This document shows, one piece after another, positions 1 to 7,202 of a stretch of 16,360 nucleotides of DNA (position 1 is the first letter of the stretch; each line of letters opens with the position of its first letter). The stretch comes from Opitutales bacterium (lineage in GTDB: Bacteria > Verrucomicrobiota > Verrucomicrobiia > Opitutales > Intestinicryptomonadaceae), in assembly GCA_021641325.1 (NCBI GenBank), contig JAJXPD010000027.1, forward strand, positions 1 through 16,360. The letters are read 5' to 3'. The notes under the pieces were generated by a model that did not search any database, was not told the origin of the DNA, and saw only the letters and a list, made by a program, of their open reading frames with translations. The position numbers were made by a program, and so were the translations under genes.

Positions 1-93
1 GAATATTTCGGGCGTTCCGGCGTCGGCGCGTTCGCGGGCGGCAACCACGGCGCATTTTGTTCCGCCGATATCGATTCCTATAAATTGTCTCAT
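1..93 (-). CDS. ROK-family sugar kinase, N-terminal fragment (runs off window)
   Basis: Only the first 31 codons are present, reading off the left edge. The N-terminus contains IGIDIGGTKCAVV, the phosphate-1 (ATP-binding) strand-loop of the ROK/actin-like ATPase fold; DIGGTK is diagnostic for ROK kinases and related repressors. Members usually phosphorylate glucose, fructose or N-acetyl sugars in the cytoplasm, but the substrate-specifying residues and the zinc motif lie outside the window. The start is supported by AAGGA (99-103) five bases before ATG. It lies 85 bp downstream of the lacI-type gene on the same strand, so the two probably form one sugar-use unit. A ROK repressor is unlikely because no HTH precedes the kinase motif. 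Confidence 0.85.
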   Translation of the reverse strand, partial: MRQFIGIDIGGTKCAVVAARERADAGTPEIF

Positions 94-107
94 AAAATTC
101 CTTTTAG

Positions 108-119
108 TTTAACGTTTAA
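108..119. promoter_or_regulatory. Candidate LacI-family operator
   Basis: The site reads TTTAACGTTTAA, a near-palindrome around a central CpG (113-114); one base pair on each side of the AACGTT core breaks the symmetry. LacI/PurR-family operators typically have AT-rich half-sites around a central CG. It sits 15 bases before the ROK kinase start and downstream of the adjacent repressor gene, where binding would block transcription. Binding by the neighbouring repressor is inferred. Confidence 0.35.
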
Positions 120-123
120 GTGA

Positions 124-151
124 AAATTAAAAGCTTCTTTTTCTTGGTCAA
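124..151 (-). promoter_or_regulatory. Weak candidate promoter for the ROK kinase gene
   Basis: On the minus strand TTGACC (151-146), five of six bases of the -35 consensus, is followed after 16 bases by TAATTT (129-124), a poor -10 match. The putative operator overlaps the predicted transcription start. The 94-178 gap is strongly AT-rich compared with its surroundings. The -10 element is weak, so the kinase could instead be transcribed only by read-through from lacI. Confidence 0.25.
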
Positions 152-178
152 ACAAAAAAAGGAAAATTCGAAGCAAAA

Positions 179-1195
179 TTACGCGCCGAGGGTCGAAGCG
201 CGTTCGACGATGTCAACCTTTACGATTTCCGTTTTAGGCTCAGCGGAGGGAGATGCTATGCGGCGCAGCACCGTTTCCGCGCCGACCGCCCCGATTTCCT
301 CGCAATCGACATGCACCGTAGTAAGCGGCGGCGTGCAGCGGGTTGCAAGAACCGTGTCGTCGAAGCCGCAGAACGCGACGGCGTCGGGTACTTCAAAGCC
401 CATCGACAGGGCGCGGCACATAAGCGAGGTCGCCAAATCGTCGTTGCTTGCGAGCACCGCGGTTGGCCTGTCGGGCAATTCGAGCAGTTTTTGAAGTTCG
501 TCGCCGCCCTCTTCGTTAGTCGCGAAATTGCGCACAACTCTCGGCGCAAGCCCCGCGTTTTCGACAGCCGCAAGGTAGCCCTTAATGCGCATGTCGGTAT
601 TGAAGTCGGAATTGTCGTAGGCAAAATAGGCGATTTTTTTGTGCCCCTGCACGGCGAGCCGTTCGACGAGTTTTTGCGTGGCGGAAAACCCGTCGGTATA
701 GATTGAGTCTATTCCGGCGTAGAAAGAATCGAGCATGAGCATGGGAAGCCCGCAGTTTTTCAGCGACTCCGCCGCGCCGTCGGGAATGCGCCCGAGAGCC
801 ACGATTGCGTCCGCCTTTCCGCGCGACACGAAGCGCGGCTGCGCCCCCGCCTCCGCCACGTCCTGCGGAATTTCGGAAAGCAGGATTTCGTAGCCCAGCT
901 CAGACAGGCGTTTCTGGAATCCGCACGTCATCGTGAGGTAGTATTCGCTCTTGAAAATATCGACGTTCGGGCGGTAGAACACCAACGCCACCGTCTCCGA
1001 CTTCCCCAAGCGCAGCGCGCGCGCCGACGGGTTCATTTTGTAGGAGTATTTTTTTACGATTTCCAAAATTTTGTCGCGTATTTCCTCGCCGAACAGCCCC
1101 TTGTTGTTGAGGACGTTCGAAACCGTCGTCGTGGAGCAGCCCGCGAGTTCGGCTATGAATTTGAGTGATACTTTTTTGTTGCGCGCCTGTTGCAT
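179..1195 (-). CDS. LacI-family transcriptional regulator
   Basis: A 338-residue DNA-binding repressor. Residues about 9-30 (VSLKFIAELAGCSTTTVSNV) form the LacI helix-turn-helix. The hinge (NPSARALRLGKS, 55-66) follows, then a periplasmic-binding-protein-like effector domain with VLASNDDLATSLM and FCGFDDT near the C-terminus, as in PurR/LacI. The frame is open upstream to a TTG at 1276. I chose ATG at 1195 because it places the HTH at the usual distance from the N-terminus and because the extra residues look like another reading frame. No good Shine-Dalgarno precedes 1195. The ROK kinase lies directly downstream, so the effector is probably a sugar or glycoside, but the ligand cannot be read from the sequence. 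Confidence 0.93.
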   Translation of the reverse strand: MQQARNKKVSLKFIAELAGCSTTTVSNVLNNKGLFGEEIRDKILEIVKKYSYKMNPSARALRLGKSETVALVFYRPNVDIFKSEYYLTMTCGFQKRLSELGYEILLSEIPQDVAEAGAQPRFVSRGKADAIVALGRIPDGAAESLKNCGLPMLMLDSFYAGIDSIYTDGFSATQKLVERLAVQGHKKIAYFAYDNSDFNTDMRIKGYLAAVENAGLAPRVVRNFATNEEGGDELQKLLELPDRPTAVLASNDDLATSLMCRALSMGFEVPDAVAFCGFDDTVLATRCTPPLTTVHVDCEEIGAVGAETVLRRIASPSAEPKTEIVKVDIVERASTLGA

Positions 1196-1229
1196 TATGG
1201 CGCAATTTTCACACGAGCCCGCCGCGCGT

Positions 1230-1361
1230 TCAAGCACAAAAAGACATCGCGTGCAGCGCCGCAACCACGGCCGCAAGAACGGCGATTAGAAGCAGCCCCA
1301 CAAGCACGTTTTTTAGTCGCAGGCGACGGGGTTTGGAATCGGTATCGGTGCGAGGTTTCAT
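1230..1361 (-). CDS. Possible small single-pass membrane protein (43 aa)
   Basis: A short ORF upstream of the lacI-type gene. Its translation has a hydrophilic, arginine- and lysine-rich start (MKPRTDTDSKPRRLRLKN), then one hydrophobic helix (LVGLLLIAVLAAVVAAL, about residues 20-36), then a short tail ending in SFCA. Charge and hydrophobicity fit a small membrane protein with its N-terminus inside the cell. The stop is 34 bases before the chosen lacI start, so both could sit on one transcript. Against it: no Shine-Dalgarno is visible, and an AT-rich TAAAAT box directly abuts the ATG, so transcription might begin inside the ORF. It may be real, a remnant of a gene, or chance. I recognise no family. 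Confidence 0.4.
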   Translation of the reverse strand: MKPRTDTDSKPRRLRLKNVLVGLLLIAVLAAVVAALHAMSFCA

Positions 1362-1424
1362 ATTTTAAAAATCGGAAAAATTTAATTGCCTTAAAGCGAA
1401 GGCGCGGCGATATTGAAGCAAGCG

Positions 1425-2696
1425 ATGAGAATTAAATACATGCACGTCGAAAATTTCAGGGGGCTCGTCGACGAACGCATAGAGTTCGACGAATCCATGA
1501 CCGTGCTCGCGGGCGGAAACGGCGGGGGAAAGTCGTCGCTGCTGGAGGCGATTTCCATAATGCTTTCGTGGCTGCCCGCGGGGCTTCCGTCGGCGGAGCG
1601 CACGCCGATGAAGATACGGACTTCCGACATCACCGTAGGCAAAAGCTACTCGCGCCTCTCGATGATTCTCGGCGAGCGGCGCAAGCCCGACATCTCGCTT
1701 GCGCTCGTCAAACGCGCAAACCGCTCCGCGCCGAAAATCGACGGCAACATGGACGGTGCGAAAAAATACGCCTCCGACATGCGCGTCATGCTCGACTCCC
1801 CGCGGGGCGTCTCCGCCGACATACCCGTTTTCGTCCACTACGGCACGCATCGCAACGGCCGCTCCGCGCCGCTTCCGATGCGCAACGCCGACCGCACGAG
1901 CGTCTACGCAAAGGCGTTCGACGCGGGGACGGACTTCGGCAAATTCTCGCGCTGGATTTCGAAAGCGGTGCTCGACCGACGCCGCGAAATGGAGGACGCC
2001 GCCGCCCTTCCGCTCAAAGCCGCGAACAGGCGGCGCGAGGAAATCAACCTGAAATACGCGTCGGTCGCCGCCGTCAAACGCGCCATCGCCGACTTCGGCG
2101 ACTCCTACTGCGACTTTTCAGTAAAGGACGGCGCATTGTTTTTAGGCTCAAAAAACGTCCCCGCCGCGAGCCTTTCCGACGGCGAAAAAACCGTAATCGC
2201 GCTAATCGCCGACATCGCCATGCGCATGGCGGTCGCAAACCCGCAGAAGAAAAACCCGCTCGACACCTCCGCAATCATTCTCGTAGACGAGCTTGACCTG
2301 CACCTGCACCCCGACTGGCAGACGGCGATTGCCGAACGCCTGCCGCGCATTTTCACAAACGCGCAGTTCATAATTTCGTCGCACTCGCCGTCGATAATGT
2401 CGCTTGCGAAGAGCCTGTACAGAATCAGGGGAGACGGCGGGGCGTCGCGCCTCGAACGCATAGACTCGGCTTTCGGCAGAAGCCCCGCCGACCTGCTTTC
2501 GTCGGTGCTCAACGCCTCGCGCGAATCCACTACCGCCGCGAAAATCGCGAAGATGTACGAGTTTATCGACGAGGGCAAATACGCCGCCGCCCGCGACATA
2601 ATCAACGAGCTTGACAAACAGATTCCCGACGACCCCGAAGTCGTCCGCGCCGAATACCTCGTCCGCGCGCTGTCGGCAAGGAGCGGCGGCAAATGA
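1425..2696 (+). CDS. ptuA: ABC/SMC-type AAA ATPase, PtuA-like subunit of a Septu-type defence system
   Basis: A 423-residue cytoplasmic ATPase of the OLD/RecF-like AAA group. Visible motifs are an N-terminal [13 protein letters not shown] strand typical of these proteins, Walker [10 protein letters not shown] (30-38), ABC signature LSDGEKT (250-256), Walker [14 protein letters not shown] (284-296) and H-loop IISSHSP (317-322). A basic helical stretch (about 178-225) sits where related proteins carry a coiled-coil insert. The HNH nuclease encoded immediately downstream, with a four-base ATGA overlap, makes this the PtuA partner of PtuB. In Septu the ATPase oligomerises, holds the nuclease and is thought to sense phage infection. 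A TTG at 1413 is an alternative start; ATG 1425 fits the family better. The 63-bp gap to the divergent small ORF holds only weak promoter-like boxes (TTGCCT 1386-1391, GATATT 1409-1414). No reverse transcriptase gene is nearby. Confidence 0.85.
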   Translation: MRIKYMHVENFRGLVDERIEFDESMTVLAGGNGGGKSSLLEAISIMLSWLPAGLPSAERTPMKIRTSDITVGKSYSRLSMILGERRKPDISLALVKRANRSAPKIDGNMDGAKKYASDMRVMLDSPRGVSADIPVFVHYGTHRNGRSAPLPMRNADRTSVYAKAFDAGTDFGKFSRWISKAVLDRRREMEDAAALPLKAANRRREEINLKYASVAAVKRAIADFGDSYCDFSVKDGALFLGSKNVPAASLSDGEKTVIALIADIAMRMAVANPQKKNPLDTSAIILVDELDLHLHPDWQTAIAERLPRIFTNAQFIISSHSPSIMSLAKSLYRIRGDGGASRLERIDSAFGRSPADLLSSVLNASRESTTAAKIAKMYEFIDEGKYAAARDIINELDKQIPDDPEVVRAEYLVRALSARSGGK

Positions 2697-3430
2697 GATA
2701 CATTCCCAAACCCGCCGAGTCGGAAGCCCCCGAAGCTTTCAAACGCTGGAAAAAACGCCACCCCAACGCGAAGTATTCGTCGTTCCACAACGTGAGGGCG
2801 AAGTCGGCGTTGAAAGAGTCGCTGATAAGGCGGCAGAAATTTTTGTGCTGCTATTGCGAGTCGCGCATAACGGAGGAGACGTCGCACATAGAGCACATAG
2901 AGCCGCAGATGGGCGGGCTTTCCGCGCATACGATGGACTACGGCAACATGGCGGCGTCGTGCATAAAAGACCCCAAGAAATTCGAGGAAAAGTCCGAAGC
3001 CGCGCAGGCGGGCGTGGGCGTCTTGCGAGACGCCTACCTGCACTGCGGGCACGCGCGGGGAACGCGCCCCGCGGCGTCGCCCTACGACCCCGTCGTGGAC
3101 GAGCTTTTCCGCTACTCTTTCGGCGGCGAAATCAAGGTGTCGCCCGAACTTTCGGACGAATCGAAAATCGAACTCGCGCGGGAAACGATAGACAACCTCA
3201 GGCTAAACGTCCCGACGCTCGCAAACCTCCGCAGGCTCGCCATGTACGAAACCGTGAGGCTGCTCGAAGCGGGAATACCGCCGGCGGTGATTCTGCGCGA
3301 AATCAACGGAAGGCTTCCGCCCTTCATAACGTCGGCGCAAAAGGCGGTCGAAGCCTGGACGCGGGCGGCGCATACAAACTCCGAAAAAACGGGACTCGAA
3401 ACACAATGCAAACAGGGAATTTCAAAATAG
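2693..3430 (+). CDS. ptuB: HNH endonuclease, PtuB-like (retron/Septu effector family)
   Basis: A 245-residue protein with the compact HNH layout of the Septu PtuB and retron-associated HNH family. [12 protein letters not shown] supplies the zinc-binding cysteines (52-55), HIEHIEP the catalytic HxxH region (65-71), DYGNMAASC the Asn (85) and another Cys (90), and CGH (118-120) the last metal-site candidates. The following [16 protein letters not shown] is also typical of this family. The ATPase partner is directly upstream; in Septu this nuclease cuts DNA when the complex is triggered. Start is supported by AAGGAG (2678-2683) nine bases before ATG and by the ATGA overlap with the ATPase stop. 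The last eight codons overlap the start of nfo by 25 nt in another frame, and the C-terminal tail ([15 protein letters not shown]) looks like unconstrained extension. Confidence 0.85.
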   Translation: MRYIPKPAESEAPEAFKRWKKRHPNAKYSSFHNVRAKSALKESLIRRQKFLCCYCESRITEETSHIEHIEPQMGGLSAHTMDYGNMAASCIKDPKKFEEKSEAAQAGVGVLRDAYLHCGHARGTRPAASPYDPVVDELFRYSFGGEIKVSPELSDESKIELARETIDNLRLNVPTLANLRRLAMYETVRLLEAGIPPAVILREINGRLPPFITSAQKAVEAWTRAAHTNSEKTGLETQCKQGISK

Positions 3431-4248
3431 GCTGCCACCTCTCGTTCGCGGGCGGATACGCGCAAATGGGCAAAGACGCGCTCTCGATTGGCGCAAACGC
3501 ATTCCAGTATTTCAGCCGCAATCCGCGCGGAGGAAAGACAAAGGACTTCGACACAGCCGACGCCGAAAAGCTCAACGCAATCGCGGAGGAAAACGGCTTC
3601 GCGCCCTACCTCGTCCACGCGCCCTACACCTACAACCCCTGCTCGGCCGACGAAAAACTGCGCGTCTTTGCAAAAACCGCAATGGCGGAGGATTTGGAGC
3701 GGCAGGAAAACATCGGACACAGCTTCTACAACTTCCACCCGGGCTCGCATGTCGGGCAGGGAATCGAGCGCGGAATAGAGCTTATTGTGGAGCTTCTGAA
3801 AGAGGTTTTGCCGAAGGCGAAAACGACTGCGGTTCTGCTCGAAACAATGTCGGGAAAGGGAAGCGAAGTCGGCGGAACTTTCGAGGAGATTGCCGAAATA
3901 ATCGACGGCGCGGGAAACCCCGAAAACCTCGGCGTGTGCCTCGACACCTGCCACGTCTTTTCCGCGGGCTACGACATCGTAAACGACCTCGACGAGGTCC
4001 TCGCAAAATTCGACAAAACGGTGGGGCTTGCGCGGCTCAAAGCAATCCACCTAAACGACAGCATGGCGCCCTTCGCCTCAAAGAAAGACAGGCACGAGAC
4101 AATCGGCAACGGAAACATAGGTCTGGACGCCATAGTGCGCATAATCAACCACCCGCTTCTGCGGAATCTGCCGTTCTACCTCGAAACGCCGAACGACCTC
4201 GACGGCTACGCGCGGGAAATCGCCCTGTTGCGCTCAAAACGCGCATGA
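3406..4248 (+). CDS. nfo: Endonuclease IV (deoxyribonuclease IV, AP endonuclease)
   Basis: A 280-residue TIM-barrel AP endonuclease, the length of E. coli Nfo. It cuts DNA 5' to abasic sites in base excision repair. All nine ligands expected for the tri-zinc centre can be placed: H71 (HAPY), H111 (HPGSH), E146 (LLETM), D180 and H183 (CLDTCH), H215 (HLND), D228 and H230 (DRHE), and E260 (LETPND). The signatures [15 protein letters not shown] and [10 protein letters not shown] are also present. The frame is open far upstream, but [17 protein letters not shown] is the normal N-terminus and fixes the start at 3406. This start lies inside the HNH nuclease gene (25-nt overlap), and its stop overlaps the next gene as ATGA, so translation is probably coupled on both sides. 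Only a weak GGGA precedes the start. Confidence 0.96.
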   Translation: MQTGNFKIGCHLSFAGGYAQMGKDALSIGANAFQYFSRNPRGGKTKDFDTADAEKLNAIAEENGFAPYLVHAPYTYNPCSADEKLRVFAKTAMAEDLERQENIGHSFYNFHPGSHVGQGIERGIELIVELLKEVLPKAKTTAVLLETMSGKGSEVGGTFEEIAEIIDGAGNPENLGVCLDTCHVFSAGYDIVNDLDEVLAKFDKTVGLARLKAIHLNDSMAPFASKKDRHETIGNGNIGLDAIVRIINHPLLRNLPFYLETPNDLDGYAREIALLRSKRA

Positions 4249-4970
4249 AACGCCGACGACGAAAGCCGAAAAACGCCGCGCTTAAAATCGCGCTCTGGGT
4301 TTTGAAACGCCGCTTTCCTGCGGCGTGCATTGCGGTTTTTTTCGTGTTCGCGTTCGTCGGCAAATGCTCGAAAAACGAATATTCGGCGCGGACTCCCGAA
4401 GAAATCGCGTACCTGAAATCGCTCAGGGCGAAGTACGCGGGCGCGGGAAGGCGCGTCGATTTGCGCTCGGCCGAACACTCCATTGCCGAAGCTTGCGCGT
4501 TCATAGCCGCCGCCGAAAACGACGTCCCTGACTGGGACACCCCCGACGCCCGCGCCCTGCTCTTGGCGACCGCCGTTGTGGAAAGCGACCTCCGCGCAAG
4601 GTATCAGGACGGCGGCGGCGACGCAATCGGGCTGTTCCAAGTGGAGTACGGCACATACCGCGACCTCTGGCACAGGGCGATACGCTACAAACACCCACGA
4701 CTCTACAAGGCAATGCGCGCGCGTTTCGGCGAGCCGCGCAGCGACGAAATCAGGTTCGAGGATTTGCAAAAAAACGACATTGTGGGCGCGATTTTCGCCC
4801 GCGTGAAATATTTCGAAAGCGGCGCGGAAATCCCCTCCGCCGACAATCCCGACGCGCAGGCGGCCGTCTACAAAAAGTATTACAACACGGCGGCGGGTAG
4901 GGGAGATGCGGAAATTTTCAAAAAAAAGACGCAAAAATACCTCCGCCCCGCCGCACAGGGAGGCAAATGA
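4245..4970 (+). CDS. Membrane-anchored lytic-transglycosylase/lysozyme-like protein
   Basis: A 241-residue protein. A very basic N-terminus (KRRRRKPK) leads to a hydrophobic segment (about 23-39, [17 protein letters not shown]), probably a signal anchor. The cysteine at 41 does not sit in a good lipobox. The outer part carries a lysozyme-like core: ATAVVESD (109-115, candidate catalytic E113), then [14 protein letters not shown] (125-138), matching the E-S and G-L-(F/M)-Q motifs of SLT and phage-type muramidases, and a YYNT motif (212-215) like the usual late Tyr-Asn element. It probably cleaves peptidoglycan from the periplasmic side. The start overlaps the nfo stop by four bases (ATGA), with no Shine-Dalgarno of its own, so it is likely coupled to nfo. 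No clear terminator follows. Sequence is divergent from textbook Slt/Mlt proteins, so the exact family is uncertain. Confidence 0.65.
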   Translation: MKRRRRKPKNAALKIALWVLKRRFPAACIAVFFVFAFVGKCSKNEYSARTPEEIAYLKSLRAKYAGAGRRVDLRSAEHSIAEACAFIAAAENDVPDWDTPDARALLLATAVVESDLRARYQDGGGDAIGLFQVEYGTYRDLWHRAIRYKHPRLYKAMRARFGEPRSDEIRFEDLQKNDIVGAIFARVKYFESGAEIPSADNPDAQAAVYKKYYNTAAGRGDAEIFKKKTQKYLRPAAQGGK

Positions 4971-5072
4971 TTATTCCGCTTTTTTAAATCATTGCACTAT
5001 TTTGACTTTTTGTTTTGAAGAAAAGTTTTTTTGCTTTCCAAGCCGCGGGTTTCCCGCTTGAATGGACGCCCA

Positions 5073-5080
5073 GAAAAGGG
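5073..5080 (+). promoter_or_regulatory. Ribosome binding site that decides the AraC-family start
   Basis: AAAAGGGG lies eight bases before ATG 5089. The in-frame upstream ATG at 5062 has no such site and would add only nine residues, so 5089 is the preferred start. Confidence 0.6.
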
Positions 5081-5088
5081 GAAACGAA

Positions 5089-5991
5089 ATGAACAAACTC
5101 GTCACCGAATTTACGGAAGATTCGCACTTGCAGGGCAACCGCTATTTCAGGGTGGTCCACGGCAAAACCGACAGGTCGCATTCGGTCGGGCTTCACAGGC
5201 ACGATTTCGTGGAAATCATGTGGGTAAGAAGCGGCGGCGGACTCCTGATTTCGGGCGGCAAAACGCGCAAATTTTCGGGCAACTTCCTCTACATTTCGAA
5301 GCCCAACGAAGTCCACGTCTTGGAGGCGGCAAACGGTGCGCAAATGCACTTCACATACGTTGCGGTCGCCCGCGGGCTGATGGACAAATTCCTGAACGAA
5401 ATCCTCGCAGAGGAGGACGAATTTTCGCGCGAAAGGTTCAGAGGGCTTTCGCTCAAACTCTCGCCGTTCGAGACCGCGTTTCTCGACAGGGCGGCGTCGG
5501 AGCTTGCTTGGCAGAACGACTCTCTTGTGGCGATTATCCGCTTCCTTACAAACATCTACTGGCAGTTGAAAAACACATTCGCCTCGGCCCTCCCCGAAAT
5601 GCCCGACTGGCTCTCCGACGCCTGCATGCGAATCCGCAACCCCGAAAACCTCGCGCTGGGGCTTCCCAAATTCAGGGAAATCTGCGGCAAGGACATGTCT
5701 TACATAAACCGCGCAATGCGCAAATACCTCGACGCAACCCCGACGGAATTTGTGAACGACGCCCGCCTGCGCTACGCCGCGTGGCTGCTCGAAACGTCGT
5801 CGTACTCGGCGAGCGAAATTTCCGAAATCTGCGGATTTTCCGACCTCCCCTATTTCTGCCGCAAATTCAGGGAGAAATACGAATCAACCCCAACGCAGTT
5901 CAGAAGCAGCGCGCTGGGAGCGGCGGAAAATTCGCACATCAACAACTCGTACAAAATGCGCAACGTAAAAAAAGTGGTGGCGCAGGTGTAA
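5089..5991 (+). CDS. AraC-family transcriptional regulator with cupin sensor domain
   Basis: A 300-residue regulator. The N-terminal half (about 18-95) looks like an AraC-type cupin: GLHRHDFVEIMWVRSGGG (34-51) and FLYISKPNEVH are the usual metal-free sugar-binding barrel elements. The C-terminal half holds two HTH motifs. The first is around 192-213 (PKFREICGKDMSYINRAMRK), and the second around 240-262 (ASEISEICGFSDLPYFCRKF) is followed by the family tail PTQFR. It probably activates genes for sugar use in response to a ligand. The Gfo/Idh/MocA oxidoreductase gene begins 24 bases downstream on the same strand and is the obvious target or co-transcribed partner. The 118-bp gap upstream (4971-5088) is AT-rich with poly-T runs and a short GCGGG/CCCGC hairpin (5045-5057); no convincing promoter pair is visible. 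Confidence 0.93.
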   Translation: MNKLVTEFTEDSHLQGNRYFRVVHGKTDRSHSVGLHRHDFVEIMWVRSGGGLLISGGKTRKFSGNFLYISKPNEVHVLEAANGAQMHFTYVAVARGLMDKFLNEILAEEDEFSRERFRGLSLKLSPFETAFLDRAASELAWQNDSLVAIIRFLTNIYWQLKNTFASALPEMPDWLSDACMRIRNPENLALGLPKFREICGKDMSYINRAMRKYLDATPTEFVNDARLRYAAWLLETSSYSASEISEICGFSDLPYFCRKFREKYESTPTQFRSSALGAAENSHINNSYKMRNVKKVVAQV

Positions 5992-6015
5992 ACTTTAACG
6001 GTAAGAATCAATATC

Positions 6016-7083
6016 ATGAAAAAACTCAAAGTGCTTGTAATAGGCTGCGGAAACATGGGCGCCTCCCATGCGAGAGCCTACAATAAATTGGACGAATTCG
6101 AGCTTGTCGGAATCGTGGACAGAAAGCGCGAGGCGGTGGACGCCTTCAACAAGTCGGTAAACGGCAACTACGCGCATTTCGAAGACGTAGACGCGGCAAT
6201 CGCCGAAACAAAGCCCGATGTCGTGGCAATCTGCACATACCCCAATTCCCACGAAGCCCTCGCGACAAAGGCGATAGAGGCGGGCTGCCATGTCTTCGTG
6301 GAAAAGCCGATTGCATCGACAGTCGAGGGAGCGAAAAGGGTCGCCGAGCTTGCGAAGTCGCGCGGCAAAAAAGTCGTGGTGGGCTACATTCTGCGCCACC
6401 ACCCGTCGTGGATAAAATTCATAGACCTTGCGCACAAGCTCGGCAAGCCGCTCGTCATGCGCATGAACCTCAACCAGCAGTCGCACGGCAAGGCGTGGGA
6501 AACGCACAAAAACCTGCTGCACTCGCTCACGCCCATCGTGGACTGCGGCGTGCACTACGCCGACGTCATGTGCCAAATGACTCAGGCAAAACCGTTGAGG
6601 GTCAGCGGAATCTCCGCAAAAGTCTCCGACGAAATCGGCGCGGACGAACGCAACTACGGACAGTTCCAAGTGGCGTTCGACGACGGCTCGGTCGGCTGGT
6701 ACGAGGCTGGCTGGGGCCCGATGATGTCCACAAACGCGTTCTTCGTAAAGGACGTGATTGGCCCGAAAGGCTGCGCGTCGATTTGCGCGAAGTCGGGCGA
6801 AAAATCGTCGGACGACATAGACTCGCACACAAAGACGAACACGATAAAATTCCACTCGGCGGAAGTCGCCGCAGACGGAAGCTTCGCAAAGGAGGACGAG
6901 TGGATTGACACGAAAGACGAACCAGTGCACGACGAACTCTGCGCGAGGGAACAGCTCTTCCTGCACAACGCAATCGTAAACGACGCCGACTTGTCGAAGC
7001 ACATAGAGGACGCCGTAAACAGCCTGAAAATCTGCCTTGCAGCCGACGAAAGCGCAAGAACAGGCAAGGTCGTCGAGCTTTAA
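6016..7083 (+). CDS. Gfo/Idh/MocA-family NAD(P)-dependent oxidoreductase
   Basis: A 355-residue cytoplasmic dehydrogenase of the glucose-fructose oxidoreductase / inositol dehydrogenase / MocA family. The N-terminal Rossmann fold shows VIGCGNMGASHA (GxGxxG at 10-15). The family signature EKP is at 96-98 (VFVEKPIA), and DCGVHYAD supplies the candidate catalytic Asp176 and His180 pair of the C-terminal domain. Such enzymes oxidise or epimerise sugars, inositols or their derivatives; the substrate cannot be told from sequence. It follows the AraC-family gene by 24 bases, so a shared transcript is likely. It has only a weak ribosome binding site (GGTAAG, about twelve bases upstream). A strong terminator follows 55 bases after the stop. 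Confidence 0.94.
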   Translation: MKKLKVLVIGCGNMGASHARAYNKLDEFELVGIVDRKREAVDAFNKSVNGNYAHFEDVDAAIAETKPDVVAICTYPNSHEALATKAIEAGCHVFVEKPIASTVEGAKRVAELAKSRGKKVVVGYILRHHPSWIKFIDLAHKLGKPLVMRMNLNQQSHGKAWETHKNLLHSLTPIVDCGVHYADVMCQMTQAKPLRVSGISAKVSDEIGADERNYGQFQVAFDDGSVGWYEAGWGPMMSTNAFFVKDVIGPKGCASICAKSGEKSSDDIDSHTKTNTIKFHSAEVAADGSFAKEDEWIDTKDEPVHDELCAREQLFLHNAIVNDADLSKHIEDAVNSLKICLAADESARTGKVVEL

Positions 7084-7138
7084 GCGCAACTGCCGCCGCC
7101 TGCGACGCCGAAAAAATCGGGGCGCGGACGGCGGAAAC

Positions 7139-7177
7139 AAAAGCGGAAACTTCCGAAGCGAAGCTTCCGCTTTTTTT
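7139..7177 (+). terminator. Rho-independent terminator after the oxidoreductase gene
   Basis: Inverted arms AAAAGCGGAA (7139-7148) and TTCCGCTTTT (7165-7174) enclose an inner CTTC/GAAG pairing, and a run of seven T follows from 7171. It lies between two convergent genes. On the minus strand the stem is followed by TTTT, so it may also stop transcription from the peptidase gene. Confidence 0.85.
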
Positions 7178-7202
7178 GCGCCGCGCAAAACGCCAAACGC
7201 CG

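Noticed and set aside
1196..1276. 27-residue N-terminal extension of the LacI protein from TTG 1276
   Set aside because: It puts the HTH too far from the N-terminus and covers the small membrane ORF in another frame.
1362..1424. Retron ncRNA or reverse transcriptase associated with the ATPase and HNH pair
   Set aside because: The 63-bp gap is too short for a retron RNA, and no reverse transcriptase motif occurs in either flanking gene.
2611..3405. Long plus-strand open frame upstream of and in frame with nfo
   Set aside because: It runs through the HNH gene in another frame and gives arginine-rich low-quality protein. The conserved Nfo N-terminus begins at 3406.
5045..5057. GCGGG-TTT-CCCGC hairpin before the AraC-family gene
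   Set aside because: There is no T-run after it on either strand, so it is not a terminator, and it is too short to call an operator.
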